From Bombyx mori (lineage: Eukaryota > Arthropoda > Insecta > Lepidoptera > Bombycidae), in assembly GCF_030269925.1 (NCBI RefSeq), contig NC_085112.1, positions 10,107,501-10,171,500 on the forward strand: 64,000 nt of DNA, in the 5' to 3' direction. Position 1 is the first letter of the stretch. Every line of letters starts with the position of its first letter. The notes below the pieces were generated by a model. It saw only the letters and a program-made list of their open reading frames with translations. It had not been told where the DNA came from and made no database searches. Shown piece after piece: positions 32,448 to 41,630 of this stretch. Made by a program: the position numbers and the translations under genes.

Positions 32448-34044
32448 AAAATTATGGCGTAAAAAAGCTTAACATACATATTCTATGTATTATTATTATT
32501 TTATTATTATATTATTTTAGCATTAAGAATTGAAAAATTACAAAACAAATATAGTTTAAAGATTATCAGTAATACTCAAATACTGGTGAAAATATGTTTG
32601 CTGTTCTACATAACAGTGTGTTTACGGAGTGCACGGGATTAGGTTCCAGTGTCAATCAGTGGCGGCTTTAATAATCTTGCCTCGTAATTGTACCAGAAAT
32701 CCAATTATCTGCGCGATACGAGATTAGGGGCACCGACTGACATTGATGTCCCTGTGAGCAATTTCAACCAGGATTTGCTTTGTAGCGGTACACCGTGGCA
32801 CACAAGACGATGCAAATTGTTACTGGCAAAGCATAATGACAGTCATTTCAACGTGTAGAGCTACAATAGGTAGTTTATCGTATTTTTAATATTACGTTAA
32901 ATAAAATTTAATTAATCTACCACCACCCTGGCATTGCAATCTATCTGGATATCTGGATATCTAATGCGAATAAAGCCACCCACTTAGACGTCTGGGTTTA
33001 CGGAAGTTTAGTTCTACGGAACTGCAATTCCATAAACAGAAACAAGAAATAAACTGAAAAGATTAATTAAATTTAAGATAGCAAAAATACTTTATAGGAC
33101 ATTGTTCAAAGGCTGAATATTTTACACAAGTTCATCTAATAAGAATTTTTAAAATCGGAATTTAAAAAATGGATCTTGATTAAAATAGAAAAAAAAATTG
33201 AACCATAACGAAAAATAACCGCCGACGATTCCCCTGCTGTCTTCAGAGTTAAAATATGCAGGTAAATTTTACCTTCTTTCAAATTCACTAACGAAGAATT
33301 CCGTATTCAATGAATGTACATTCAAGCAAAACTTCTCAGAGATTTCTTATTTCATTCAGAATGGAAACTTGTTTCAATTCCATCGTTGGGCCCACGAGTC
33401 ATCTTTTGTGAGTTTCAAATGAGTACGAATTCTACGTTGATGTCAAACAAGTCGCTTCAAAGCCCCGCTAATGAGTCCCGATTCAAGTGTTTCAGTATTC
33501 CACCTCTCTGTCTGAGCTTCTACGACTTTGGAAACCAATCATTCTCCTGAGATCTTAGTCTAATTAGCAGACTCGTGCGAGAATTATACAGAATACGATA
33601 CGAACGTGTCTGGAATTAGTCTCGTAATGTCGGAAAGACGAAATTCATTGTTATATTCTGTAATTGTAAAATCGTCATGGCGGCTTATATTTTTCTTTGT
33701 TTTTGTACATTCACTTGACTATTCTCGATGTTCTAATTTTATGTTTGAAAATTCTTTAAAATTAAAATTTGTACGATGATAAACAACTACTAAAGTGCTA
33801 TGGTACTGTCGAAAAGACGAAAATAACAACTTGACTTTTAAGTTCTGTAAAGACGAACTTACAGCCGACCTATTGGATGATTACTGGAAGCCAGATTCCA
33901 GTTCGGGCTCCGATCTACTTCTATACACTTAAAATCAGATGGGCCAGGCCGCTCAAATAAAAGCTCAAATAAACGCAATAAAAGCGAACAATGGAAGGAA
34001 ACTGTTTCTTAAATTTTTTTTATCGAAAAACAAGATTGATATCA
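32448..34044. other. Unique-looking sequence, no gene
   Basis: No repeat or exon recognised. The portion 32630-32860 has more balanced base composition (for example gcggctttaataatcttgcc) and looks single-copy, so it is a reasonable place to look for conserved non-coding DNA. The 78-codon frame at 33314-33550 shows no domain. Confidence 0.3.
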
Positions 34045-34430
34045 TTAAATTTTGTCAAAAGTTAAAAAGTTACTCTTCTTCTTTTTCCCACTTGGTGGGG
34101 TCTGTATGGCTCTTTTTCTTTTCCATTCTCTTTTATCAGCCGTCATTTCAACACTCACTCCTCTCTTTCTCATATTGTCATTCATACACTCCATTGATGT
34201 CTTCTTCGGTCGACCTCTTCCCCCTCTACCTTGGACTACAATTTCCATACACACATACATAGTCACATGCATCTTCTCTCTACGCATCACATGTCCGTAC
34301 CACTCTAACCGTCCGCTCTTTAATTTGTTAATTACCGGGGCTACTTTCACACTTCCTCACAATCCACACATTCATCTCAACATTCGCGTCTCTGCCGCAT
34401 GTACTCCTCTTTCATGCTTTTCTTTCAGTC
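34045..34430 (-). pseudogene. LINE reverse transcriptase C-terminus, fragment 1
   Basis: The minus strand reads KVAPVINKLKSGRLEWYGHVMRR over about 34285-34350, then GRGGRGRPKKTSMECM. This is the familiar ending of insect LINE reverse transcriptases (RLxWYGHVxRR ... GRPKKTW). Upstream, towards 34430, the domain continues only with frame changes and stops. A pyrimidine-rich (plus-strand) tail, cttcttctttttccc, follows the stop side. It is an inactive 5'-truncated copy. Confidence 0.8.
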
Positions 34431-34719
34431 AGAGAAGCCAAAAAAGCTTTGTTTCTTTTTACAAATATTTTATACACAAATATAATGTATCTTAAAAGTA
34501 TATGTAGAATTTAAATCCATCGTAATATGTTAAATCCGTTTTTAAGACTCATTAACACGCTTTTTAAACCTACAACTTAATCAATACAAGTAGACTGTGT
34601 ACTTTAACTAAGATGAAAATGTAAAATTAGATCACTTAAATTCAGTTGTACTCTTTCGTGATTATCATTCTAACCTCTTTGAGGAACAATCGACATTTTA
34701 TTTTTGCAGATTTTCTCCT

Positions 34720-35180
34720 CCTCCTAGCGTCGATAATCCTCAATGCTGAGTGTCGTGGACTCCCTTAATAATTTTCTCCTGGATTATCCTGCGCCAGCCT
34801 TGCCATTCCTCGGCTGTGCAGATAGCATCGTGGACTGAAGTGTTGAGAGTAGAGCGTATCTGGCGTATTGAATTTGCACCTCTGGCCCTTCAGCTTTTCT
34901 AAATTGTCACCTCTCTTTCTAGAAATGTGTCCAAAGAAATCGAAACTCCTCCGCGCGCATATAGTGCTGAGCCGCATCGGAATTTTGAGCTCTCTAAGGA
35001 TGGATTTCTTGGGTCTGTGTTTTGCCAAATGAGTCCCGAGCATTTTCCTCCAGCACCACATTCAAACGCGTTGATGCGTTGGCGATTGGCTTTCTTAAAG
35101 GTCCATGTCTGTGGGCCGTAAAGAAAAATGGAGAAGACGAGAGAAGTTTTTTTTGAAGAGTTTTGTCTAATAATAAACAA
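34720..35180 (-). pseudogene. LINE reverse transcriptase C-terminus, fragment 2
   Basis: Two overlapping minus frames together show LVFSIFLYGPQTWTFKKANR (about 35075-35134), then WCWRKMLGTH and FFGHISRKRGDNLEKL. In live LINEs these are one continuous region (YGxETWT ... WRRML ... FGHISRR). A frameshift near 35060 and further damage around 34900 break it. Its family differs from the neighbour at 34.0-34.4 kb. The order on the strand is normal, so it is one decayed insertion. Confidence 0.8.
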
Positions 35181-35199
35181 ATTGTATGCATTTAAATGT

Positions 35200-35408
35200 A
35201 ATGTACCACCACCCTGCCTACTTTCTGCCGTGAAGCAGTAATGCGTTTCGGTTTAAAGGGTGAGGTAGCCGTTTTAACCATACTGATACCTTAGAACTTA
35301 TATCTCAAGGTAGGTGGCGCATTTTAGTTATAGATGTCTATGGGTTCCAGTAACCACTTAACACCAGGTGGGCTGTGAGCTCATCCACCCATCAAAGCAA
35401 TAAATAAA
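35200..35408 (+). repeat. Bm1 SINE, truncated at the R1 target position
   Basis: It starts exactly at gtaccaccaccctgcctact, the point where R1-family insertions enter Bm1 elsewhere, and runs to atcaaagcaataaataaat. Confidence 0.88.
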
Positions 35409-35476
35409 TTACTCTTAAATAACTATCCATTTGTGACGTCTTGTTTTATATGAGTAGAAGACTTCTTAGACTTAAC

Positions 35477-35717
35477 TTTTTTTTTATTGCTTAGATGGGT
35501 AGACGAGCTCACAGCCCGCCTGGTTTTAAGTGGTTACTGGAGCCCCTAGACATCTACAACGTAAATGCGCCACCCACCTTGAGATAAGTTCTAAGGTCTC
35601 AGTATAGTTCAACGGCTGCCCTACCCTTCAAACCGAAACGCATTACTGCTTCACGGCAGAAATAGGCGGGGTGGTGGTACCTACCCGTTCGGACTCAGAA
35701 GAGGTCCTACCACCAGT
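35477..35717 (-). repeat. Bm1 SINE, 5'-truncated
   Basis: Reversed copy from the T-run and attgcttagatgggtagacg to gaggtcctaccaccagt. It faces the plus-strand copy ending 69 bases away, giving an inverted pair. Confidence 0.92.
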
Positions 35718-36209
35718 CAAGAACCTTATTCAACCAAAACTTCACCTTATTTTCAAGCTCTGGTCGAAACATTCTTGCCCCTCGGAAATCCCCAACACAA
35801 TAATCGGATAACACCGCTCGAATAAAGCGGCTTAGCTTTAGATCCATTACTTGTATCAATAAAAGCAAGCTTAATGAAATTTCAGTAACAAAATCACTTT
35901 TAAAAATCACGTTTTTCTTTCACAAAAAAAAAACGAATTACCATACTCGTCCATTAAGCTTAATCGCCTTTGTGTTTCTAAACAAAACAATGTGATTTAT
36001 GAATTTAAACGCCAGCTTAGCGCACTTTGGAAAACGATAGTCATTTTGTTTCAGTAAACATTTTTATTTATAACAGCCATCAATGCATTCATTGTTATTA
36101 AAATCAGCTTGCGTCCTTTCAAATTGTAAATTTCTCTGTTCGTAAACGGATTTGAGGCCTAAAACTATGTATGTGTGCATATGTCATAAAAATTATTTCA
36201 ATCTATAAC
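35718..36209. other. No feature recognised
   Basis: Nothing supported. A 67-codon reverse frame at 35707-35910 has no domain. Confidence 0.4.
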
Positions 36210-36211
36210 TA

Positions 36212-37511
36212 GTCAGGTCATAAGTATTGTCACACAGTAAAAACTTTTCTTTTAGAATGCTGGCCACAAAAAAGTTTATTGAATTCGAATTTCGAATTGT
36301 TCATGAAAATAAAAATGTATACTTTTAGAATTTTACTCATTTTTAAATATGGAGTGGACGCTTAAAGAAGACCGTGTTTGCAGTTATTGCGTTGCATCGT
36401 TGCGGTTACGCGCCAATTCAAATTTTTAACATACTGAAAATTTTTAATATAACCAAAAGATTCGTTTATCGTACCATCAAACGATACAATGAAGACTCTA
36501 GTGTAGATGACAGGTCAAGAAGTGGTTGCCCTCGGTCTGTTAGGACTCCAGCAGTGATAAAAGCTGTGAAGGCGCGAATTCAAAGAAATCCCAAACGCAA
36601 GCAGAAACTGTTGGCCCTTCAGATGGGGTTAAGCAGAACCACGGTGAAAAGGGTGTTAAATGAAGACTTAGGGCTTCGGGCATATCGAAGAAAAACAGGA
36701 CATCGTTTGAATGCTCGTCAAATGGACCTGAGACTGAAGAGATGCCACGCTTTGTTGAAGCGGTACGCGGGAAAAAAATATCGGGAAATTCTTTTTTCGG
36801 ATGAAAAAATTTTTACCGTAGAAGAGAGCTACAACAAGCAAAATGATAAGGTGTACGCACACAGTAGTGAAGAAGCGAGCAACCGTATTCCGCGTGTCCA
36901 ACGAGGTCATTTTCCATCCTCGCTCATGGTATGGTTGGGAGTTTCTTATTGGGGCTTAACAGAGGTACATTTTTGTGAGAAAGGTGTAAAAACGAATGCA
37001 GTTGTGTATCAAAATACAGTCCTGACGAACCTTGTGAAACCTGTTTCTCATACCATGTTCAATAACAGGCACTGGGTATTCCAACAAGATTCGGCGCCAG
37101 CTCATAGAGCGAAGAGCACACAAGACTGGCTGGCGGCGCGTGAAATCGACTTCATCCGGCACGAAGACTGGCCCTCCTCCAGTCCAGATTTGAATCCGTT
37201 AGATTACAAGATATGGCAACACTTGGAGGAAAAGGCGTGCTCAAAGCCTCATCCCAATTTGGAGTCACTCAAGACATCCTTGATTAAGGCAGCCGCCGAT
37301 ATTGACATGGACCTCGTTCGTGCTGCGATAGACGACTGGCCGCGCAGATTGAAGGCCTGTATTCAAAATCACGGAGGTTATTTTGAATAAACTTTAGTGT
37401 CATAAGAATCTATGTTTTGTTAAGTTCATTTTGGTATATGAATGGTTACATAATGAATAAACTTGTTTCAATTATTTTACATTAAACATGTGACAGAATT
37501 TATGACCTGAC
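36212..37511 (+). mobile_element. Complete mariner-type element (DD37D)
   Basis: The element is 1300 bp, bounded by TA at 36210-36211 and 37512-37513. Its terminal inverted repeats are about 28 bp, beginning gtcaggtcataa at both ends with a few later mismatches (gtattgtcacaca versus attctgtcacatg). It holds a nearly full-length transposase gene. Size, TA target and spacing of catalytic residues fit the maT-like DD37D branch of the Tc1/mariner superfamily, known from Bombyx. Confidence 0.95.
36374..37390 (+). CDS. Mariner-type transposase (DD37D)
   Basis: The 338 codons cover almost the whole family length of about 345-350. An N-terminal helix-turn-helix region (about residues 15-40) and a second one (about 75-95, QMGLSRTTVKRVL) would bind the inverted repeats. 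The catalytic triad is D143 in FSDEKIF, D239 in QQDSAPAH and D277 in SPDLNPLDYKIW, with 37 residues between the last two. The enzyme cuts and pastes its own element into TA sites in the nucleus. The frame has no ATG in position: it begins at GTG after a frame without a start, while an ATG at 36349 opens a different frame reading MEWTLKEDRV. A single-base shift near the start therefore seems to separate start codon and body. The rest is undamaged, so loss of function is recent or the start is used differently. Confidence 0.9.
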   Translation: MFAVIALHRCGYAPIQIFNILKIFNITKRFVYRTIKRYNEDSSVDDRSRSGCPRSVRTPAVIKAVKARIQRNPKRKQKLLALQMGLSRTTVKRVLNEDLGLRAYRRKTGHRLNARQMDLRLKRCHALLKRYAGKKYREILFSDEKIFTVEESYNKQNDKVYAHSSEEASNRIPRVQRGHFPSSLMVWLGVSYWGLTEVHFCEKGVKTNAVVYQNTVLTNLVKPVSHTMFNNRHWVFQQDSAPAHRAKSTQDWLAAREIDFIRHEDWPSSSPDLNPLDYKIWQHLEEKACSKPHPNLESLKTSLIKAAADIDMDLVRAAIDDWPRRLKACIQNHGGYFE

Positions 37512-37521
37512 TAGGTATATA

Positions 37522-37895
37522 TGTAAGCTTGAGGGTAGACATTATCTTGTTGAACACCAAGTAAAACGATGTCACTATTTGATTCCTGATTTAATCAACA
37601 ATATGTTATCTTAACAATTCACTTTAACACTTGTCCAACTTTAACCAGTACGTACAACAGTCACTGAATCACACAACGTAACGAGGATATAGTAAGTGCA
37701 CCAGGCAAGCGCAGTCCAACGAATGTTCATTTCAAGGCACGTTCCGCCTTTTTATACTAGCCGGCGCAGCTGGCATATGAGTCACTTCTGTTGCAGCTGT
37801 TGTTTACGAGTGAAACGACACGGCCGGCGCGCCTGGCTTGTGTGAGTCACTCCTATTGCACGTGCTATATAACATAAATATCGTTAACGCCGTCA
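37522..37895 (-). repeat. LTR, downstream copy (3' LTR)
   Basis: 374 bp, identical by eye to 40969-41342. On the sense (minus) strand a TATA-like tataaaaagg (plus-strand 37747-37756) is followed by a plausible start region, so the promoter lies inside the LTR as usual. It begins ten bases from the end of the mariner element. Confidence 0.92.
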
Positions 37896-38577
37896 CGGCC
37901 ATACTGACGTGCGCTCGTCCTCGTGCGCGCATTCTTATGGTATGTCTGTGAACAACAAACGTGTTCGTTCATCCTGACATTAACGGATGCAACTTAAAAC
38001 GTGGTCTATGATATTAACAATCTAGTACGGTTCGGTTCGGTTCGCATAATTCTTCAGAAAATCCTATACTGGCTATAAATAACCTTCAGACTGCTTACAT
38101 ACCTGGGCCAGTTCATTTAAAACTCTTCAGGTATGTAAGTATGTCCCTTTTAACTTAGACCGGAATTGTTATCCCTTCAGTTTTTCGAACTGGACCGGAT
38201 AATGCTAGACCGAATCGCAATCCCTGTAGCTAATGTGGCTAATCTGGATGAAAATCCCTATAGCCAAGCCATTGGACCGGACAGACCCTTCAATGACTTC
38301 ACACTTTCTTTTTTTTTTTCCTCTTTTTTTTTTGCTAGTCCGGATTAACATCTCTCTAGCCACATACAATTCTCTTTTTTTTTCTTTTTTTTTTTTTTTT
38401 AATTTTTCTGTACGGTAGCGTTTGTTAAAACATTTCTTAAACCAGAACATTTATACGGAATTTCTTCAGAAATAGTGCGAGACCGACCATCGTTTTCTAC
38501 ATTTCCAACACCTGCACCTGAGGTGCCTGAGCTTACAGACATTGTATCACTACCCACAGACTATGTTTGCTGTATCG

Positions 38578-38860
38578 CTATTTGCGGACAAAAATGTCAC
38601 TTCTATTGTCAGTGATAGAGTCGTCATCATTAAGATCAGTTTCATGAACAAGATTAATTAACCCATCCGTGTACGCCGTCACGTCATCGTCACTATAATT
38701 TTCAGAAATTTCTAGTAGGCCTGACGGGCCTCGAGGTATTTCACGTAAGTTTTCATGGGGAAATTTGTACACTCTATTAGAACTATTTACATGTCTCAAT
38801 TTATACCTATCGTTTTCCAAAACTGCAGTAATGTTGAAGGGACCTTTACATTTTCGGTCA
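38578..38860 (-). pseudogene. Integrase C-terminal end with GPF motif (copy B)
   Basis: The minus strand reads KCKGPFNITAVLENDRYKL at about 38803-38853, the GPF/Y module that closes Ty3/gypsy integrases. It is followed by an acidic tail (ENYSDDDVTAY ... DLNDDDSITD) up to the stop at 38578. A stop codon lies just upstream in the same frame. In live elements this module helps the integrase bind DNA or choose targets. Confidence 0.8.
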
Positions 38861-39054
38861 ACTTACGAAAACAAAATCCCGGAAAAGAGTTTGACTTTAG
38901 CTTTGCCTCGACTAAACCAAGCTTCTGTTTGTGCCCTTTTTTTATGTTTTCGCCGGTCTTCGACCGTGCTAAATCAAGATCTAATCTAGAGGGATTATCA
39001 CTCTGTTGAAACTTTAAGATATTTCAAGTGAACTACCCTGAACGGCAAACGTCT

Positions 39055-39165
39055 ATTCTATTGGAGGAAACCCTGTTACTCGACAACGTGCACTATTAAG
39101 GGCGAGTTGAATATCCCCTAACTGCTCTTGCCATGATTGGTCCGAGCTACTTTCAGATCAAAGAG
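39055..39165 (-). pseudogene. Integrase core remnant
   Basis: The minus strand reads WQEQLGDIQLALNSARCRVT, then GFPPIE and a stop. This is the end of the integrase catalytic domain (typically W...L..IQLALN...TG.SP.E). The preceding DDE residues are missing. Confidence 0.75.
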
Positions 39166-39270
39166 TGACTTGTTCATGAAACCGCTTACCATTGAATAAA
39201 TTACTATGGCTTTGTTTTATAAGACTACATTCTGACCCTGAATGGAACATAAAGGGGAAGCCAAAACCAC
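39158..39270 (-). pseudogene. Retroviral-type protease remnant
   Basis: The frame contains FPFMFHSGSECSLI. Live proteases have D-S/T-G at this place; here the catalytic Asp is replaced by His (plus-strand 39236-39244), so the enzyme would be dead. It follows the gag zinc knuckle in a shifted frame, the normal gag-protease order. Confidence 0.6.
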
Positions 39271-39600
39271 TTATCTGTAACACACTGAAGCTCTGGAACA
39301 CACGTTGACGTCTCTGGTTGGATCTGCCACAGCACCTGGAGCAGTGTCGTTTTTCTTCTTGTAGCGCATGGAACACCCAGAAGCTACATGGCTCGCATCA
39401 CCGCACACGTAACAGCCGACTTGCAGGCGAGAGCCGGGCGCCCACGGATGAGGAGGTTGTTCAGGTTTTGCAGGCTGTATTTTTGTGAGGCAAGTAGTAG
39501 CTCGAGCCTTAAGCGAATGTGTGAGAGTCAAAATTAAATCGACACCATCCAATACTTCAACTACTTTAAACGGCCCTTTAAACTTCGTATCTAATTTCGT
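39271..39600 (-). pseudogene. GPF-like module (copy A) joined to gag zinc knuckle
   Basis: From about 39597 downward the frame reads KLDTKFKGPFKVVEVLDG, an integrase-type GPF module. Without a break it continues into a region with CYVCGDASHVASGC (plus-strand 39373-39414), a C-x2-C-x4-H-x4-C knuckle of a gag protein that would bind RNA. In a normal element the integrase end comes after gag and polymerase, so this order is a fusion of two pieces. A Bm1 interrupts the frame directly upstream at about 39610. Confidence 0.7.
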
Positions 39601-39605
39601 TTGAT

Positions 39606-40392
39606 TATGCTCTTCGTATTAATGTGTGGACGAGCTCACAGCCCACCTTGTGTTAAGTGGTTACTGGAACCCATAGACATCCACAGCGTAAACGCACCAC
39701 ACACCTTGAGATAGAAGTTCTAAGGTCTCAGTATAGTTACAACCGCTGCCCCACCCTTCAAACCGAAATACACCACTGCTTCACGGCAGAAATAGGCAGG
39801 GTGATGGTACCCGTGCGGTCGATGGCACTATACGGAGCACCCGTTTGGTGCCACGTCCTTACCCACGAGAACGTCGCCGCGCTGCGACGCCGGCAGCGCG
39901 CGATCGCAGTTATTCAATGATACCTCACAGTCTCCTACGAGGCGGCGCGCCCTAGCGCAAGTGCAGCCGGAGCGCGGGGTCTCCAATATCGGCAGTCCGT
40001 GCTGGAGGCGTGGTCTCGTCGTTTGGCGGACCCGTCAGCCGGCCTCCGTACCGTCGAGGCGATCTGCCCAGTTCTCGCGGACTGGGTGGGCCGCGACCGC
40101 GGAAGTCTCACCTCCGGCTACCTGTGCAGACTCACAAGACATTTTACCACCATGCAAACTTCTTACCGCAACAAATCTTACCAGCCACCACGCAAACTAC
40201 AATTTTACGGGTTCCACCTTTCTTACACGATGTTACTCCCACACTGAGGAAGCCAACCGCGAACACTTGTCAAGCACGCACAAGCACGCACTTCACCGGA
40301 AAAACCTGCATCCGCCAGCGGAACCCGAACACCACCGCATCGCCAGACACGAACGCACCGGACGTCTTATCTTACAGGTCACGACGACTTCA
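39606..40392 (-). repeat. Bm1 SINE carrying an R1-like insert
   Basis: Reversed Bm1 runs 39606-39812 (tgtgtggacgagctcacagc to gggtgatggtaccc) and resumes at about 40120 (acctgtgcagactcacaaga). It ends with the tRNA-like head at 40355-40388 (reverse of gtcgtcgtgacctgtaagat). The head-side half differs from other copies mostly by T-to-C changes on the plus strand (A-to-G on the SINE sense strand). A 10-bp tandem duplication lies near 40270. Confidence 0.85.
39813..40119 (+). pseudogene. R1-clade ORF2 internal fragment in Bm1
   Basis: Reads VRSMALYGAPVWCHVLTHEN, then ENVAALRRRQRAIAV, a stop, and later RQSVLEAWSRRLADPSAGLR. This is close to the 45-kb element (GAPVWCHALTRKNVAALRRP) but with about 100 nt lost in the middle. 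The 3' UTR and poly(A) are missing. Its 5' side abuts the Bm1 string that reads gggtaccatcaccct in SINE sense, exactly like the 5' junction of the 45-kb element. Confidence 0.85.
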
Positions 40393-40399
40393 GATGTGT

Positions 40400-40934
40400 C
40401 AATTTTTCTTCCCCACGGAAACTTGCTTGCTTTCTTGTTTGCTTGCTTGCTGGAGCCCGAAGTCATCGAACGTGTAGTGTTATTGGTATTGAATCGAGTA
40501 GATTCTAAAATTTCAGCGACAATTCACAGTCTCATGTCCTGGTTTACTGTACTAGTGCCATGTAACACTAGCAGTAGTCATTGGCTTAAAAACGATTCGT
40601 GTCGGAACTACCCACTCGTCATGACAGATCCATTATTGCGATCGAAGTTTCAATTGAGATTTGCACTTGCCTTAATTTCTTGCAATAGCTTGTTACGTGT
40701 TGTATTTCCGTTAGTAAACGCCATGTGATGACGTCGACAGTCAAACTGGGCAACATGAGCCAGAACGTAAGATGTGACGATTTCTTCGTGGCTCAGATCT
40801 TCCATCGAGGTAATAGAGACGTTATTACACGACTTACGTATGCTGCATTCACGCTCTTGTGGCGTACCACTACTAGTATTCTGATCTGCATCATGTTTTT
40901 TTTGCTGTACTTCGAACATGTTCAAACACGTCAC
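40400..40934 (-). pseudogene. Gag N-terminal region, damaged
   Basis: A 94-codon minus frame (40650-40934) starts near the 5' LTR, where a gag should begin. It is hydrophilic (for example TSYVLAHVAQFDCRRHH) and has no motif I can name. Beyond 40650 further gag-like sequence can be read only with frame changes. Position alone makes it gag. Confidence 0.45.
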
Positions 40935-40968
40935 GCCAGTGAGAGTAGAGTCCTGATCTCACTTCTGA

Positions 40969-41342
40969 TGTAAGCTTGAGGGTAGACATTATCTTGTTGA
41001 ACACCAAGTAAAACGATGTCACTATTTGATTCCTGATTTAATCAACAATATGTTATCTTAACAATTCACTTTAACACTTGTCCAACTTTAACCAGTACGT
41101 ACAACAGTCACTGAATCACACAACGTAACGAGGATATAGTAAGTGCACCAGGCAAGCGCAGTCCAACGAATGTTCATTTCAAGGCACGTTCCGCCTTTTT
41201 ATACTAGCCGGCGCAGCTGGCATATGAGTCACTTCTGTTGCAGCTGTTGTTTACGAGTGAAACGACACGGCCGGCGCGCCTGGCTTGTGTGAGTCACTCC
41301 TATTGCACGTGCTATATAACATAAATATCGTTAACGCCGTCA
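40969..41342 (-). repeat. LTR, upstream copy (5' LTR)
   Basis: Identical by eye to 37522-37895 over 374 bp. The sense TATA-like string lies at plus-strand 41194-41203. Identity of the two LTRs means little time has passed since insertion, unless gene conversion has occurred. Confidence 0.92.
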
Positions 41343-41630
41343 TATATAAAAATGAATCGCTGTTCGTTAGTCTCGCTAAAACTCGAGAACGGCTGGACCG
41401 ATTTGGCTAATTTTGGTCTTGAATTATTCGTGGAAGTCCAGATAAGATTTAAAAGGTAGATAAATATGAAAATGCTCGGAATAAAATAAAAATAACAATT
41501 TTGTTTTCCCTCTGATTTGTCCCCCGTCGGACGGATTCCTTTTGTTTGATTTAAGTTTATTTTATACAAAAGTTTAGGTCTCTTACTTATCGACTGAGGC
41601 ACTACGAAGTCTGCCGGGTCAGCTAGTCAG
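41343..41630 (-). repeat. Interspersed repeat family C, reverse copy
   Basis: Reversed relative to 5989-6235: tatataaaaatgaatcgctg, then ctgttcgttagtctcgc and ggctggaccgatttggctaa, ending ctgccgggtcagctagtcag. It carries about 90 nt more than the other copy. The LTR element entered its TATATA end. Confidence 0.75.

Larger units (their letters stand above)
37522..41342 (-). mobile_element. LTR retrotransposon derivative, mosaic interior
   Basis: Two direct repeats of 374 bp with TG...CA ends bound a 3.07-kb interior. TATATA lies on both sides (37516-37521 and 41343-41348), consistent with a duplicated target of four to six bases. Coding remnants of the Ty3/gypsy type are all on the minus strand, so the element reads right to left. 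No reverse transcriptase or RNase H is present, so it cannot move by itself. A Bm1 with an R1-like insert lies in its middle. I could not place a convincing primer-binding site next to the 5' LTR. Confidence 0.88.

Noticed and set aside
38300..38402. Pyrimidine-rich tracts as a polypurine tract of the LTR element
   Set aside because: They lie more than 400 bases from the 3' LTR, whereas a functional polypurine tract abuts it.
39961..40728. A 255-codon plus-strand frame
   Set aside because: It runs across the R1 fragment, a reversed Bm1 and antisense gag sequence; the parts belong to different elements.
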